From Cryptomeria japonica (lineage: Eukaryota; Streptophyta; Pinopsida; Cupressales; Cupressaceae): 64,000 bases of DNA. The notes beneath the pieces are model-generated. The model ran no database searches. It was not told where the DNA came from and saw only the letters and a program-made list of their open reading frames with translations. This document shows, piece after piece, positions 25,201-37,200 of this stretch (position 1 is the stretch's first letter; every line of letters begins with the position of its first letter). A program made the position numbers and the translations under genes. The DNA lies in the NCBI RefSeq assembly GCF_030272615.1, contig NC_081410.1, forward strand, positions 568,249,152 through 568,313,151. Reading direction: 5' to 3'.

Positions 25201-28200
25201 TTTATTTTGTTTCATCAAGGAGAAAAAATAATTTGATTCATGATTTGTTTCTTTTTTGACAATTTATTGACCATTTTTTATCAATTGTTAACTGACTGAT
25301 TCATTGCTTACTTTTATCACAATTTGTTAAAAATTAAGAATAATGGATTATTTGGATTTAATATTTATTTTGAATATTTGTGAATAAATGATTATTTAAA
25401 TTAATTAAATAATTAAGATTGATTGATCAATTTAATTTTAATAAAGTGGATAAATTAATGTGGAATTTATTATTTTAATTAATGTATGTTGTTAGGCATT
25501 GAAATGGGGATAATAGTTGGAAATCCGTGTTGATGCGATTACAGGGTCTGCAACCAGTGTTGAGTTTTTGGCTTGGATAGGAACTTCCGCACAAGTTCAG
25601 TGTTAACATGTTAGAAGTGGTTCAAATTATTCTATTTTGCATTTTACTTTTAGTAAAAGTGAAAATCTTTTATTTAATTAAGTATAGCAAAGTGTAGACA
25701 TACATTAATGATTTAGATATTTGCTGGATAGTATAAAGATAAGAGCAAGATAGAAGAATAATATACAGTGATAAAATCCATGCAGTTGTTTGATTGAACA
25801 GTTTGTACCGGTTTCTTTGTAAGTCTTTCAAAGAAATGAAAAACTGATTTGAAGGTGTAATTAATTAATTACTTGTCTTATGCTTTTGTAATTCAAAGTT
25901 TCAAATGCTGTTTTATTGATACAACATTAAAATATAATTTTCAGTTATTAAACATTAGGATTTAAGTCAACTCAGTTGAAACTCTTAAACTGGTACTTGA
26001 AATACTGACTCAATTGTCAATATATCAAATATTCTTTCCGCATCTAGAATTCAACAACATTTTTCAAGGTCTTCATTTTCCAAAAAATAATCCTACTATC
26101 AGTTGAAGTAATGCATAAATAATTTGTGGTATTCCTCCTAAATTTTTGTATGTTCGCAAGCATACTTCTGTTTGTCCAATAAATATATCTATAGCGTATA
26201 ATATTATAATCTGGCATACCATCCAACACCTTTTGTAATTTGTTGAGGTTGTTCATTAGTTCTACAAAGGATTTGTTTTGTCAATCACATCAGAAATTTT
26301 ATATGTTGAATCTATTCAAATTTCTCCCCACAATGCAATTCCTTTAACTGCTTCCTTCACACATTGTTTTCCACAATGCATCTTCTATTTGAGCAACCCA
26401 TTTTGAATGGATATGATTTACTAATATTTGAATGTCTCAATTTCTACCATGTTCCATCACGGGCAATCATGAGTGAAAAGTCCTCTGTGGCTGCACACTT
26501 GAGATTTTATTATCAAACATCCTTGTCACATTGAACTTATGAGGGCTTTGATTAGTACGGCCTGTCAAATATTAATGATCTCTATGATTTCTGTATACAC
26601 CATTGATTGGAGATGAAGGTTGCAACCTCTTCTACATTTGTTTTCAGAATGTACAAATTGTCCTTGATATCGCATGGTTTTAGGTCACCTATGAGCAATA
26701 CTTGACTTGCAATTTTTCTTCTTCATGTCCTCTTTGTTCTCAATTTCAGACACCATATTCAATCTTTCCCTCCAAACTTCCTTACTTTTATAGTACTTTA
26801 CTGAACCTATTTGCTATAAATTTTTATCTAGTTAAGTATCTAACATCTTTGTCTGCCTACAACTGCTCACGCTACACAAAGTCAAAAGATTTATTTATTC
26901 ATTTCTTCTATGTAGATTCAACCTCCAATAAAGTATAAATATTTTAATTCATGACCAATAGGTTTGTCAAGGATCTGAATCAGGTTATAATTGCTTATAT
27001 TTTTTAATCGTATATTATTTTGCCTTATTTCAATTCATTAAATTTTATTAATTTAACCATCTACATGTAACAGTTATTTCTTAATAGCCAAATGCTTAAT
27101 GAAATTCTTGTGGTGATTTATTTTTCTTTATAAGCAATTGATTGCACCATCTAGCACTATTGCCTTCAAGCATTTCATATTGCAAGAAATTACAAAATTT
27201 GTTCAATCCATCATCATCAGATTCCCAGATAAAGTCTGAAAACTCATCAACAATAGGTTTTTCAAGCATCTGAATCAGGTTTATAATTGCTTGTATTTTC
27301 TTATCATATATATAATATTATTTTGCCTTGTTTCAATTCATTAAATTTTATTATTTTAATGATGTGTGTAACAGTTATTTTTTAAAAGTCAAATGCTTAA
27401 TGAAATTTTTGATGTGATTTATATTTCTTTATAAGCACCAAATTGCACCAGCTAACACTACTGCCTTCAAGCATTTCATATTGCAAGAAATTAGAAAGTT
27501 TGCTTGATTAATATAGCGTCCCATGTAAGCTGCAATTCAGACTACACAAAATTAGATCATCAGATTCCAAGATAAAGTCTGAAACTTCTGTATATTTTCT
27601 TCTTAATTTGGAAAACTTAAATACACAAAATAACACTATGTTCCAGAAAATCTAAAACTGAAAAACATACATTTAAAATACTTTATATCAAACATTGTAA
27701 AGATGCAGACAAACAAAGCGATACGAGATTGTGAAATCACCATCCTTCAAAATAAAGGAAAATAAGAACTCGTGAGATAAATAAATATCTTTTCAATAAT
27801 AAAAATAAAAACAAGAAAAGCTGAATCCTTTTGAAACAGTTCTACACAATCTTCTAAACCAGCATTTTCTTCACATGAGGTCTAAGAAATTTTAAATCTG
27901 CATGTACATAATTTTTTTACTCACATATCTATCATTCCTTGAATGAGATTGACGATGAAAGAAGCGATGGCAGAATACAATAGCAGTTGCTATAGTTACT
28001 TGAGGCCTGCACCAAAAGCAGAAAAATCATGTTGCAGAACAATATAATTTTAATCAATGGAACAAATTTGAAATTTGAAATTAAGAAGTGATGTAATGAC
28101 ACTGCGAAAATAAAAAATGCCTTTTGGAATAATAATGTATAACTTATGCCTTTGAAAGGAAGCCCTGGCAAATCTGGGGCTGACTGTATGATCCTAGACT

Positions 28201-31200
28201 GGAAAGGTAAGTTGGTTTACAGGGCTTCAAAAAATATCAAATCCAGGACAAACAATGAAGCAGAATTTCAAGCTCTCATTTTGGGGTTGCAATTATGCTC
28301 TAAACTCAAACTGAAGATTCAAAATGAGGGCACTTCAACTACGATCATTAATGCAGTTAAATCGAAGTCTTCATTTGGATGGAAGCCAGTATCTCTTTTA
28401 AACTAAGTGCTCTCCTTTTTGAATAATTTGGAATCCTACACCATCAATCACATTTTTAGGGTGGTAGCATGGAGGCTGATGCATTGACCAACACAGCTGT
28501 TATCAGAATGGAAGAGGATGTTGTCAACAAACAGGATTTGGCTGAGTTGGTGGTACAGCCATCATCTATTGTTTAGAGCGTTTAATAATGATTACTCGTC
28601 CTGCGGATGATTTAGGAAATGGAGATCATGCCACCTCAAGCATTGCAAAATAATTATCATAACTCTTGAAGACTGTAATTGTTGAGATAATTATCTGTGG
28701 TTTTATCAAGAATTTATTCACATCTCAATGTCGTTTTTTCTGCTCTGGCTTTTGTATATGGAGACCCCAATCAGGCGACTCTGCTCTCAACGCCAAATGA
28801 CTTTTCTGAAGAAAGTGACAGAGAAAAGACTTCAGTGTGTGTTCAAAACACGAAGCAGCCGTATTTTGTTTGCACTGCAGTGGGTGCTAGGAGATAAATT
28901 TCTTACGACATAGCACAAATACAGAGTCAACAATGATAGTGCCTCAATGTTTGTCGCATCTCTTTTGGATTGGGAGGCATGAAGGACACTGAAATCGATG
29001 GCAAAGACCTTGATCAAGCATCAATTTCTGGGAAGTTTGGATGAGATTTTGGAAATTGCCCCGTATAGCAATGGTGTCCCTCTCCCCACAGACTTTTCTT
29101 GGCTTCAAACCAAAGGGGATATTATGGAATAGTATCACTATCCCATCATCTCTTCTTCATGGTCTGACATGGTTTCACAGTGGTGCCATAAGGCAGTTAA
29201 AGGGGCAGCCTTCCTGAAACAAGTTATGGGCTTGGTCAAGCTGTTGTGGGTATTGGAGCTACTTGCCCTAGCTGACAAGTTGGAGTAACAAGTCTTTCAT
29301 CTCAGCTGATATATATAGAGTTAGATAACTAGTTGTATATAAATAATATCAGCAACCACAAGGTTTTTGTCTATCCAATGGTTTCTGGACATACTTTCTT
29401 TCAAACTAGACATGTTATAAACTATGTAATATCTTTTTTTATTTAATATAAATGGGAGCAAACCCCCCTTGTTGCAATTTACTGATCAAAAAATAATAAT
29501 GTATAACATATGCAGGTACCTCAGCCGATTCCATAACAGTACTAGAATTTGCAAAGATACATACTGGTACGAAAGAATAGAAAAGTCAATTGAACTTGAA
29601 AATGGTTTTGAGCCAAGTACTTCACTAAAGATTGACTTTACTTTTAGATGCCACCAAGTCTGAATGGATCACTGTGATGCTTGCAAGATAACTTCCAGAC
29701 CAATTTTGGATGCTATGAGTGTTTGGTTACATCTTTTGAACTCAGCAATGCACCTGCCACATTCTATTGTAATTTTTTACTCCATCTTGGTCTACAGCAA
29801 GACCCGGAACAGTCAACTTGCCAATGTGCAAAACGTTTTAGATCTTTGCCATCATCTTCAAGACTACATAATTAAGTCCTTTGGTCAAACCTCAATTAAA
29901 TACTAGGATTCCTCATTAACAACCACAGAGTACAGGCAGACATAGATATAGGTCCTTCAAAAGAGGCAGACTCCATTAATCATGTCCTTTGGTCAAACCT
30001 AAATTACATACTAGGGTTCCTCATTCACGACCACAGAGTACAAGCAGATATAGGTATAGATCCTTCAAAAGTGGCACACTCCATTAAACATTGCATGTCT
30101 TAAGAGTTCAAGTGGTATAAAATTTCTATTGAAAGCGTATTAATGATTACGACATTTTGCACCCCATCCACATCAACTTGTCAGTCAAAAAGATCTTAAC
30201 TAAAACACACAACACTTGTGCATTCAGCAATTTGAAACACTTTGCTTCAATCCAGCACTTGATGTCTCTACCTTGACACAATCATTTAAGCTTGACATCA
30301 AAACTTCCCAATGTGCCATAGGAGTGTTAATTAAGTGGGGAAGAAATCTCATAGCTTCTTTTTTTTGGTTACGACAGGGGTATCCCCATGACCCAGCCCA
30401 GCACCCAACCTGCCTTACCTTGGTCTTACACATTGCCAAGTTGCGGTTCAGGAAGGGGCGAGCTGAGGCAAGACTAATCCCCTGCGGGGAGGATCCACAG
30501 CCTGCAAGAAGGCCCCCCTCTTAAATCCGGGAAGGGAGTCGAACCCGAGACCCATGGGAAGAAATCGCTTAGCTTTAATATTCCAAGAAACTGTTACCGA
30601 CTAAGCTCAATTAAAACACGTACAAAAAGAAATTATATGCCTTGGTCAAAGTGCTCTAGCAGTGTTGCCACTACTTTCTTGGTAAAGAGATAATTTCTGC
30701 ATACCAATCACCAGCTATCTCAGATTTAGAAATATCAATATTTCAAGTGGGCATCTTACATTCAGCATTTTCATTTGGTAATAAAGAAGATCAATAAAGT
30801 GGCAGAATTCTTAGTTGTCATCCTCCATACATAAGCATCCTGGATACAGAAATATAGATATTTCAAGTGGGCATCTTATGTTCAACATTTTCATTTGGTA
30901 ATAACGCATATCAATAAAGTCACAGAATTCTTAGCCATCCTCCTCCATACATAAGCATCCTAGCTACTCAGTGTGCAGCCTATAGTGAAAAGAAAGATCT
31001 CTACTCCACAGATACTTAGTCTAATTGTTGAAGCTTTGCACCAACATACAGTGGTGAACTAGACACTTTTCCTTAACTAAAGCAAACAGGATGGTTTGAT
31101 GTATAAGTTTACTCAACTTTGCAGTTACTTGGACCCTTTTTGTTGACTTTTCCTGAAGGAAGCCCGCATGTCCTCCTCTGTTGGATGTTTTAGCATACAG

Positions 31201-34200
31201 AAGAACTTGCAACACTTTCATTGTTACTTTTATTGACCTTCCATATGAAAGCAGGTTAAATATTACACCAATCAAAGGCTTGGATTAGTCAACCATCAAC
31301 ATTATCTACAACCATGAGAACCCATTTCTTGAATTTCATTAGTGATCTGCTTAACACTCAAATACTCAATGCCAGCATGAAAACATCTTTGTGATTGTTT
31401 GTCAGTTTTACCAAATGGCAATCTTTATACCATGTACCAAGACCATTAATACACCACAAGTTGCCAATATGCTCCTCAAGCATGTTTGGACCAAATTCAG
31501 GCCAGTATTAACTATCATTTTGCAATTGCAAATCACTCTTCTTGAGTCATTTTATGTGATTATTGTTGAAGCTTCTGAGTTTTAGTTGCATTTCTCCAGT
31601 TAATTTCATTCCAAACTAATGGTCAGAATGAGCTAGTTAATCACACATCAATCCATATTCTACTGTCATATCCTCGTCTAAATTCTTAATCTCATACCCT
31701 ATAAATAATCCAGGCAAGTGAATTTGTCATAAATATTTTATATTAGTAAAGGATCCACGATAAATAATGTGAATGCTGGTGGCCGACCCCTCTTAAGTCA
31801 TATAAAGTGGCTTTAAAAAGTAATAAATTAAAAAAAAGTCAAAATAAAGGCTAACCTGCATCACTTGGGGAATAAATTAAATAAAACCAAGTTAAATTAT
31901 GGCCTAACTCCCTCATATAAGAGCCACTTTGAAGGAATTAAAAACATTTTCAAATTAAATTAAAACAGTTTTATCAAGGCTGACCTCTTGGAGAGACGCC
32001 TCTCTTGGAGGAGTCGCCTCTTTAAAGAGGCATAAAATGGTATATAAAGGGGATGACATGAGAGGAAAATGGACAGATCGATTGATTAATATTGTTTGGT
32101 ATGAGTTCCTTTGTACATAATAGAATAAATGCTGCATCAATGAATATACTCCTGCACACTAATGATTGAACAATAGGATTCGAAGAATATTAGACATCTC
32201 TCTCAGCAAATCGGGATAACACTCCAGGCTATTTCTGCATAACAGTATCTGTATATTTCTGCATGCTCATCATATCGATATTCTGCATATTTATAATGGA
32301 TACTGTTGATATTCTGGATATCCCTCTTAGGACAGTATATCATGCTCATATCTGCTATAATAAATCTGAATTATGGGATATTACTGTTGGTTTATTCTGA
32401 GAGTTACTAGTCCTGATAGAGAGAGAGAAGTTACAGTTAGAGGAAAACGGTGATGGAGTCACCTTCTAGGCACACTACCTCATGTTATAAGACCGGAGAG
32501 GAGTCACCTTCTAGGCACACTACCTCATGTTATAAGACCGGAGAGTCCCATGAGACCAAAGGGGTACAAAGGGTGCTGCCTTTGGGCCTATGAAGGATAG
32601 ACTTCCTGGGCACCCTTGACAGCCCTCATGTATCATAATGAATTAATGTGTTAATCATGAGACATAGGACAAGGATGACAAGATTGGGGAAAATGTTGAT
32701 AGGATACTGTTGACGTGTATTTTGTACACCATCATACACAGAATAAAATACCTAAGGGCATCTTATCCTCTCTTGAATAAAGCCTCTAACTGCTGAAGAT
32801 TCGCATGAAGGATCAGTTAGGATGACTCCAAGGTTCCTTTTGGTAGGGTCTCTACATGTGGATGAGCTCTTCGTGGTACGATGTGATTTGCTGGAATCAC
32901 AAGGGGACTTACATTGAATTTCCGATCTGCTTTGCTAGAACACAAGCTCTTACTAACTTAGATTAAAAAAAAAGGAAAAAAGGATAAGGGCGAAAAGAGG
33001 ATCTAATCCTAATACTAAGAATGTAGGAGCAATGACTTGATTTTTGATGAAACTCTAACTAGGTCTTGTTTTGACATCAATGGAACATCTACACAAGGCT
33101 AGTGCGATCTTCTATGGGAAGCTTTATGATGTTCAAATCATCACCGCAGGCATAGATACCATCCAAGTTGATGCATATCAATGAAGAGGCGACAAATTGA
33201 AATTGAGCTTGAGCTGAACGATTCCAGTTGACTACACAAGGCAAGTCTGCAATCAACAAACTGCTAGTAGTATGGATATACGAATTCCACCATCAATCAA
33301 TCACATTTCCTTCATTCATCTAATCATCTACCATCTAAGATTGAAGACTCAACAAGAAACCATGCAAATTGCAAGAAAACGACATATTTCACCATTACTT
33401 CAATGAAAATGGAGTTTGTTTACAATCAATGGCAACAATTTCTTGCCTTGTCCTCCTATTCTACTCTAATTGCTTCCAACTATTCTCTAACTATTCTCAC
33501 TATTTACAACTCTCTCTAATTGCTAACTCGCCTTTACAAATGAAATGCCTGGGCTTATATAGTGCCCACAATACAATTTGATGGCTTAGATCAATTCAAG
33601 ATCAATGGCCAAGATTTTACAATGAAAACCCTAATTAGGGTTTGTTACAACCATTACATAACATTTAATGCTTGACCAATGAAATAATTGTATTGCTTGG
33701 ACACATGTCCCCTCTAGAAAAATCGACCAATGGATAGCCGGGGTAGGTACATCGGAGTTTGTGCCACCTTCCATGAGTTAAGTACATTGAATCTGGACAT
33801 GCTGAGATGGACTTCACTGATTGGAGAAATGATGACTAGGACGCCACCTCATTTGACACTTGGAACTTGGTAGATATTCAACTTGATGTTGTTGAGAAGC
33901 TTGCTTTAATTAATTCATCTGGAACTATTTTGCTTCTTCAACGAGCCCTTGTTCTAACTCCTTGCGTCCTTGATGTGCAGGAAGATGATGTACCTCGCCT
34001 TGGAACACTGGATTGAAAGAGTTCGCCCTTGTCCTGGCTTGATCGTCCTGGCGAAGACCGTCCTTGATCCGGCTTGATTTTCCTTGATGAGATCTCCATT
34101 TGATGCCTACACAACATTTCAAAATTAGTAACATGATTTTGCAATACATAACATAAATTAGAGAGCAAATTTTTAGGAAACCTAATGATAAGTCCTTTAT

Positions 34201-37200
34201 TAATCATTTCCTAAAAAAGAACTGAGCTAAGGCAAAACAAAATTCCAAAATTCAAAATTAAGGAAATGACGATCAACGTTCAAAATCAAAACAATAAATC
34301 CATATCGTCATACCTCTTTGAGAGCTTAACTCTAAAATGCAAAATAAAGGAATTTGCCTAGGCAAAATTTGAAATTCGATAGTCTTGATGTGATCTTCAA
34401 AAGAACGTTCCTCTTATCAACTTCGCCACCCTTCAAGTCTTGGACGTGATTTCCTCTTCAAGTTAGCAATTTCGCCATCTTTGATATGTCTTTGACGTCC
34501 TAGGCAACTTCGCTCAAATGGAAACTTCAAGTTCGCACCACCTTGCTTTGAAATAAAATTCGCTCCTTCAAACACACTCGCACTTCTCCCTTTGATCGCA
34601 TTTGAATGATAAAATGGTGATGTGAAAATGAAGATTCTCACCCTCCCTTTATAGCGCTCACCTCATACTTACCTTAAGGCCGACTTTGTGAAAATAAAGC
34701 AAATTAAACGATTTTTTTAATAAATAACAAGGCCGACTTTTATAAACCAATAAAATACCAAGCGCTCCTTTTGATTTTCTATTAATTAATAAATAATTAA
34801 TTAAATGCCTTTGTCATTTAAATTAACAAATTCGATTTTTTACAAGGCAAAATAATTTAATTAATATCAAGCGCAATATTTAAATGCCATTTAATTGAAT
34901 TTTCAAAACTTATCGAATTTTAGCATTTAAATAAATTCAAAAATGTTTGTTTAGTGCCCAAAAATGAAAAAGTGGGAAGATACGTACCTCATCGCCCCGG
35001 TCCCTGACTGAGGGACAGGAGCGATCCATCAACTTTGTCATGACTCTTGCAATTTTTACGTCCAAGGTCCTCATCTCCACGTTGATTTTGCGATGTTTGT
35101 TGGGTCCTTCAAGCTTGAATTTCTTTCTTGTGCGAACAAGTGCATCTCATGACCATTATCGCCCTGGTCCCTTGGAGAGGGACAGGAGTGATCTCCATGT
35201 CTTCACGTTCATCTTGTATCTTTGACCTTCGAACTTCCATTGTAAGGCGAATAATATCATTGCTTGTCCATTCCACGCCCGTCCCACTTGCTTTCATGAG
35301 GTGCTTGGATGTTATAAGGATCATCGCCCTTGTCCCTTGGAAAGGGACAGGAGCGATCCATGTCTTTTCTCCGTTTTGAGCTCAAGTTGGTAACATTTGA
35401 CCATGGTTCATCGTTTATCGTCTTCGAAATAATGTCTTTTTACCTCGTCCATCCTCGCCTTGACTTGCCTTTGAAGGAGTATGAGTGTTTTTGCAATAAT
35501 CGCCTTGGTCCTTGTCCAAAGGACAGGAGCGATATAGACTCCTTAGCTTGATTAATAACATTTGGACGTTAAAAACCCTTGAATATCACTTTAAAAAGAT
35601 GTCTTGAACCTCGTGTGACCTTGAAAAAACTTTGACTCAACGTAATTTTGCATGAATTGATCAATACACTCAATATCGCTCTGGTCCCTTCCTGAGGGAC
35701 AGGAGCGAAGTTCAACATTGTGAGCTTGTTCTTGTTTTTATCAACTTGCAATTATCTTCAATGCGTGTAATGACGTCCTTTCGATCCTCTTGGTAGCTTA
35801 ACACTTGCTTGTCTTTTGAAATCGATGCTTTAATGGAAATATCGCTCTGGTCTCTTCCTGAGGGACAGGAGCGATCCTGGGTCTTAGAGTGCAAATCCCT
35901 TCAATGTGACGACCTTGATGCTTGCGTTCGATTGAAAATGCCTTGAAACGTCCTTTGCCTCCTTGTTCATTGTCTTGGAAGGTCCTGAACTTGGAGGAAC
36001 GGCATCATACTTATCATATCGCCCTGGTCCCTTGGAGAGGGACAGGAGCGATCTTGCTCTTGTAGGCTCCATCTCACTTTGTCATCTTCGAAAATTATAT
36101 TCAACGGATTCGCAATGCCTCCTTTCATTCCTTCGAACATAAAATTTGCTTGATCTTTGCCCAGATCGTACCTTATGAAGAATTTCGCTCTGGTCCCTTG
36201 GTGAGGGACAGAAGCGCATCGCCTTGGTCCTCCAGTGCGGGACAGGAGCGAAATTCGCTCTGGATCCTTAGTGAAGGACGGGGGCGAAATTTGACTTTTC
36301 GCACTCTCTATCAGGATAACTTTTATGGAATATAACATTTAAGTATAAGTGACATTTCTTATACTTTAAGTTATATTCCATATATACTTTCAGGATGTTT
36401 GAGAGTGGTTTCAGACCTCCAGGAGTTATATTGCAAAATCTAGTTTTTGGAGGTTTTTTCAGTTTCCAGACTTAGTCAAATTTCAGGATCAGGGCATTCC
36501 AGACTTAGCCAAATTTCAGGATCAGGACCTTACTCAAGCCGGACCTGCTACCCTGTTGATCTCCCCGACAGCACTTCAAGTTATATTCATTTGATAAAAT
36601 ATACCTTTTTGGACCTTTTCACATAGTCAAGACGTTAAAATCCTGCAAGGACAAAGCAAAATTGGATTTGTAGCTCCGGTCCTTCACTGAGGGACAGGAG
36701 CGATTTTTCCCCTGGAGGCATTTCTGTGCTCATGAAAATCTTCAATTTATATTCAATGGAAAGATCTCGCCTTTCTCCATCACTTCCAATTCGTAATTCA
36801 TCTTGACCCTGCAGGAATAGTAAAATATTTGAAAACGAGCTCCCGTCCTTCACTGAGGGACAGGAGCGATTTTGCTCCTACAGGCCAAAATAACATGATT
36901 TTACACATTTTAACACTTCACAAGGCGAAAACAAATCATTAGAGATGCCTAGGATCAAAAATCAAAAATGTCAAAATTTGGTCAAAAATATTCAATTGGA
37001 CAAAAATTCACATTTCATCTTCAACACTTAGACAAATTTAAGCTCTGCATTCAAAATTCCAATTGAAAATAGACCATTCTGGCGAATTCATTGCATTCAA
37101 AATTTGCATTCTAGAAAAGGAAATTCAAAAAGCTCCCAAAATTGACTGGATTTTGGTCCGAAAAGACGGTAATTAAAACCCTAAGGCCTGACCCTAAATC

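Larger units (their letters stand above)
17352..27924 (-). other. Cyclin T intron 2 (10573 bp)
   Basis: The donor GTGAGT at 27924-27919 and the acceptor ctgcag at 17352-17353 bound this intron. It contains tandem duplications, a non-autonomous hAT-like element, AT-rich DNA and a gypsy relic, each listed separately. No nested host gene was recognised. Confidence 0.9.
29514..31776 (+). pseudogene. Decayed Ty3/gypsy pol (RT, RNase H, integrase), first part
   Basis: Fragments read in order on + across several frames. They are an RT lead-in and [12 protein letters not shown] (like IDLRSGYHQI) near 29620-29660; [15 protein letters not shown] and ILVYSK (29700-29800); [20 protein letters not shown] (about 30015-30075); the RNase H region [17 protein letters not shown] (about 30280-30345), resumed after a SINE as [18 protein letters not shown]; and integrase [14 protein letters not shown] (31400-31450) with [13 protein letters not shown] (31614-31652). 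The YxDD catalytic motif is lost and stops are frequent. The pol resumes at 37580 after a nested insertion. Confidence 0.85.

Noticed and set aside
30535-30545. tRNA gene from the B-box-like sequence
   Set aside because: No cloverleaf or A-box; the A-tail and target duplications identify a SINE-like insertion.
36184-36288. CRISPR-like look of three closely spaced hairpins
   Set aside because: The host is a plant, the copies are imperfect, spacers in the wider array are 130-140 bp, and there are no cas genes.
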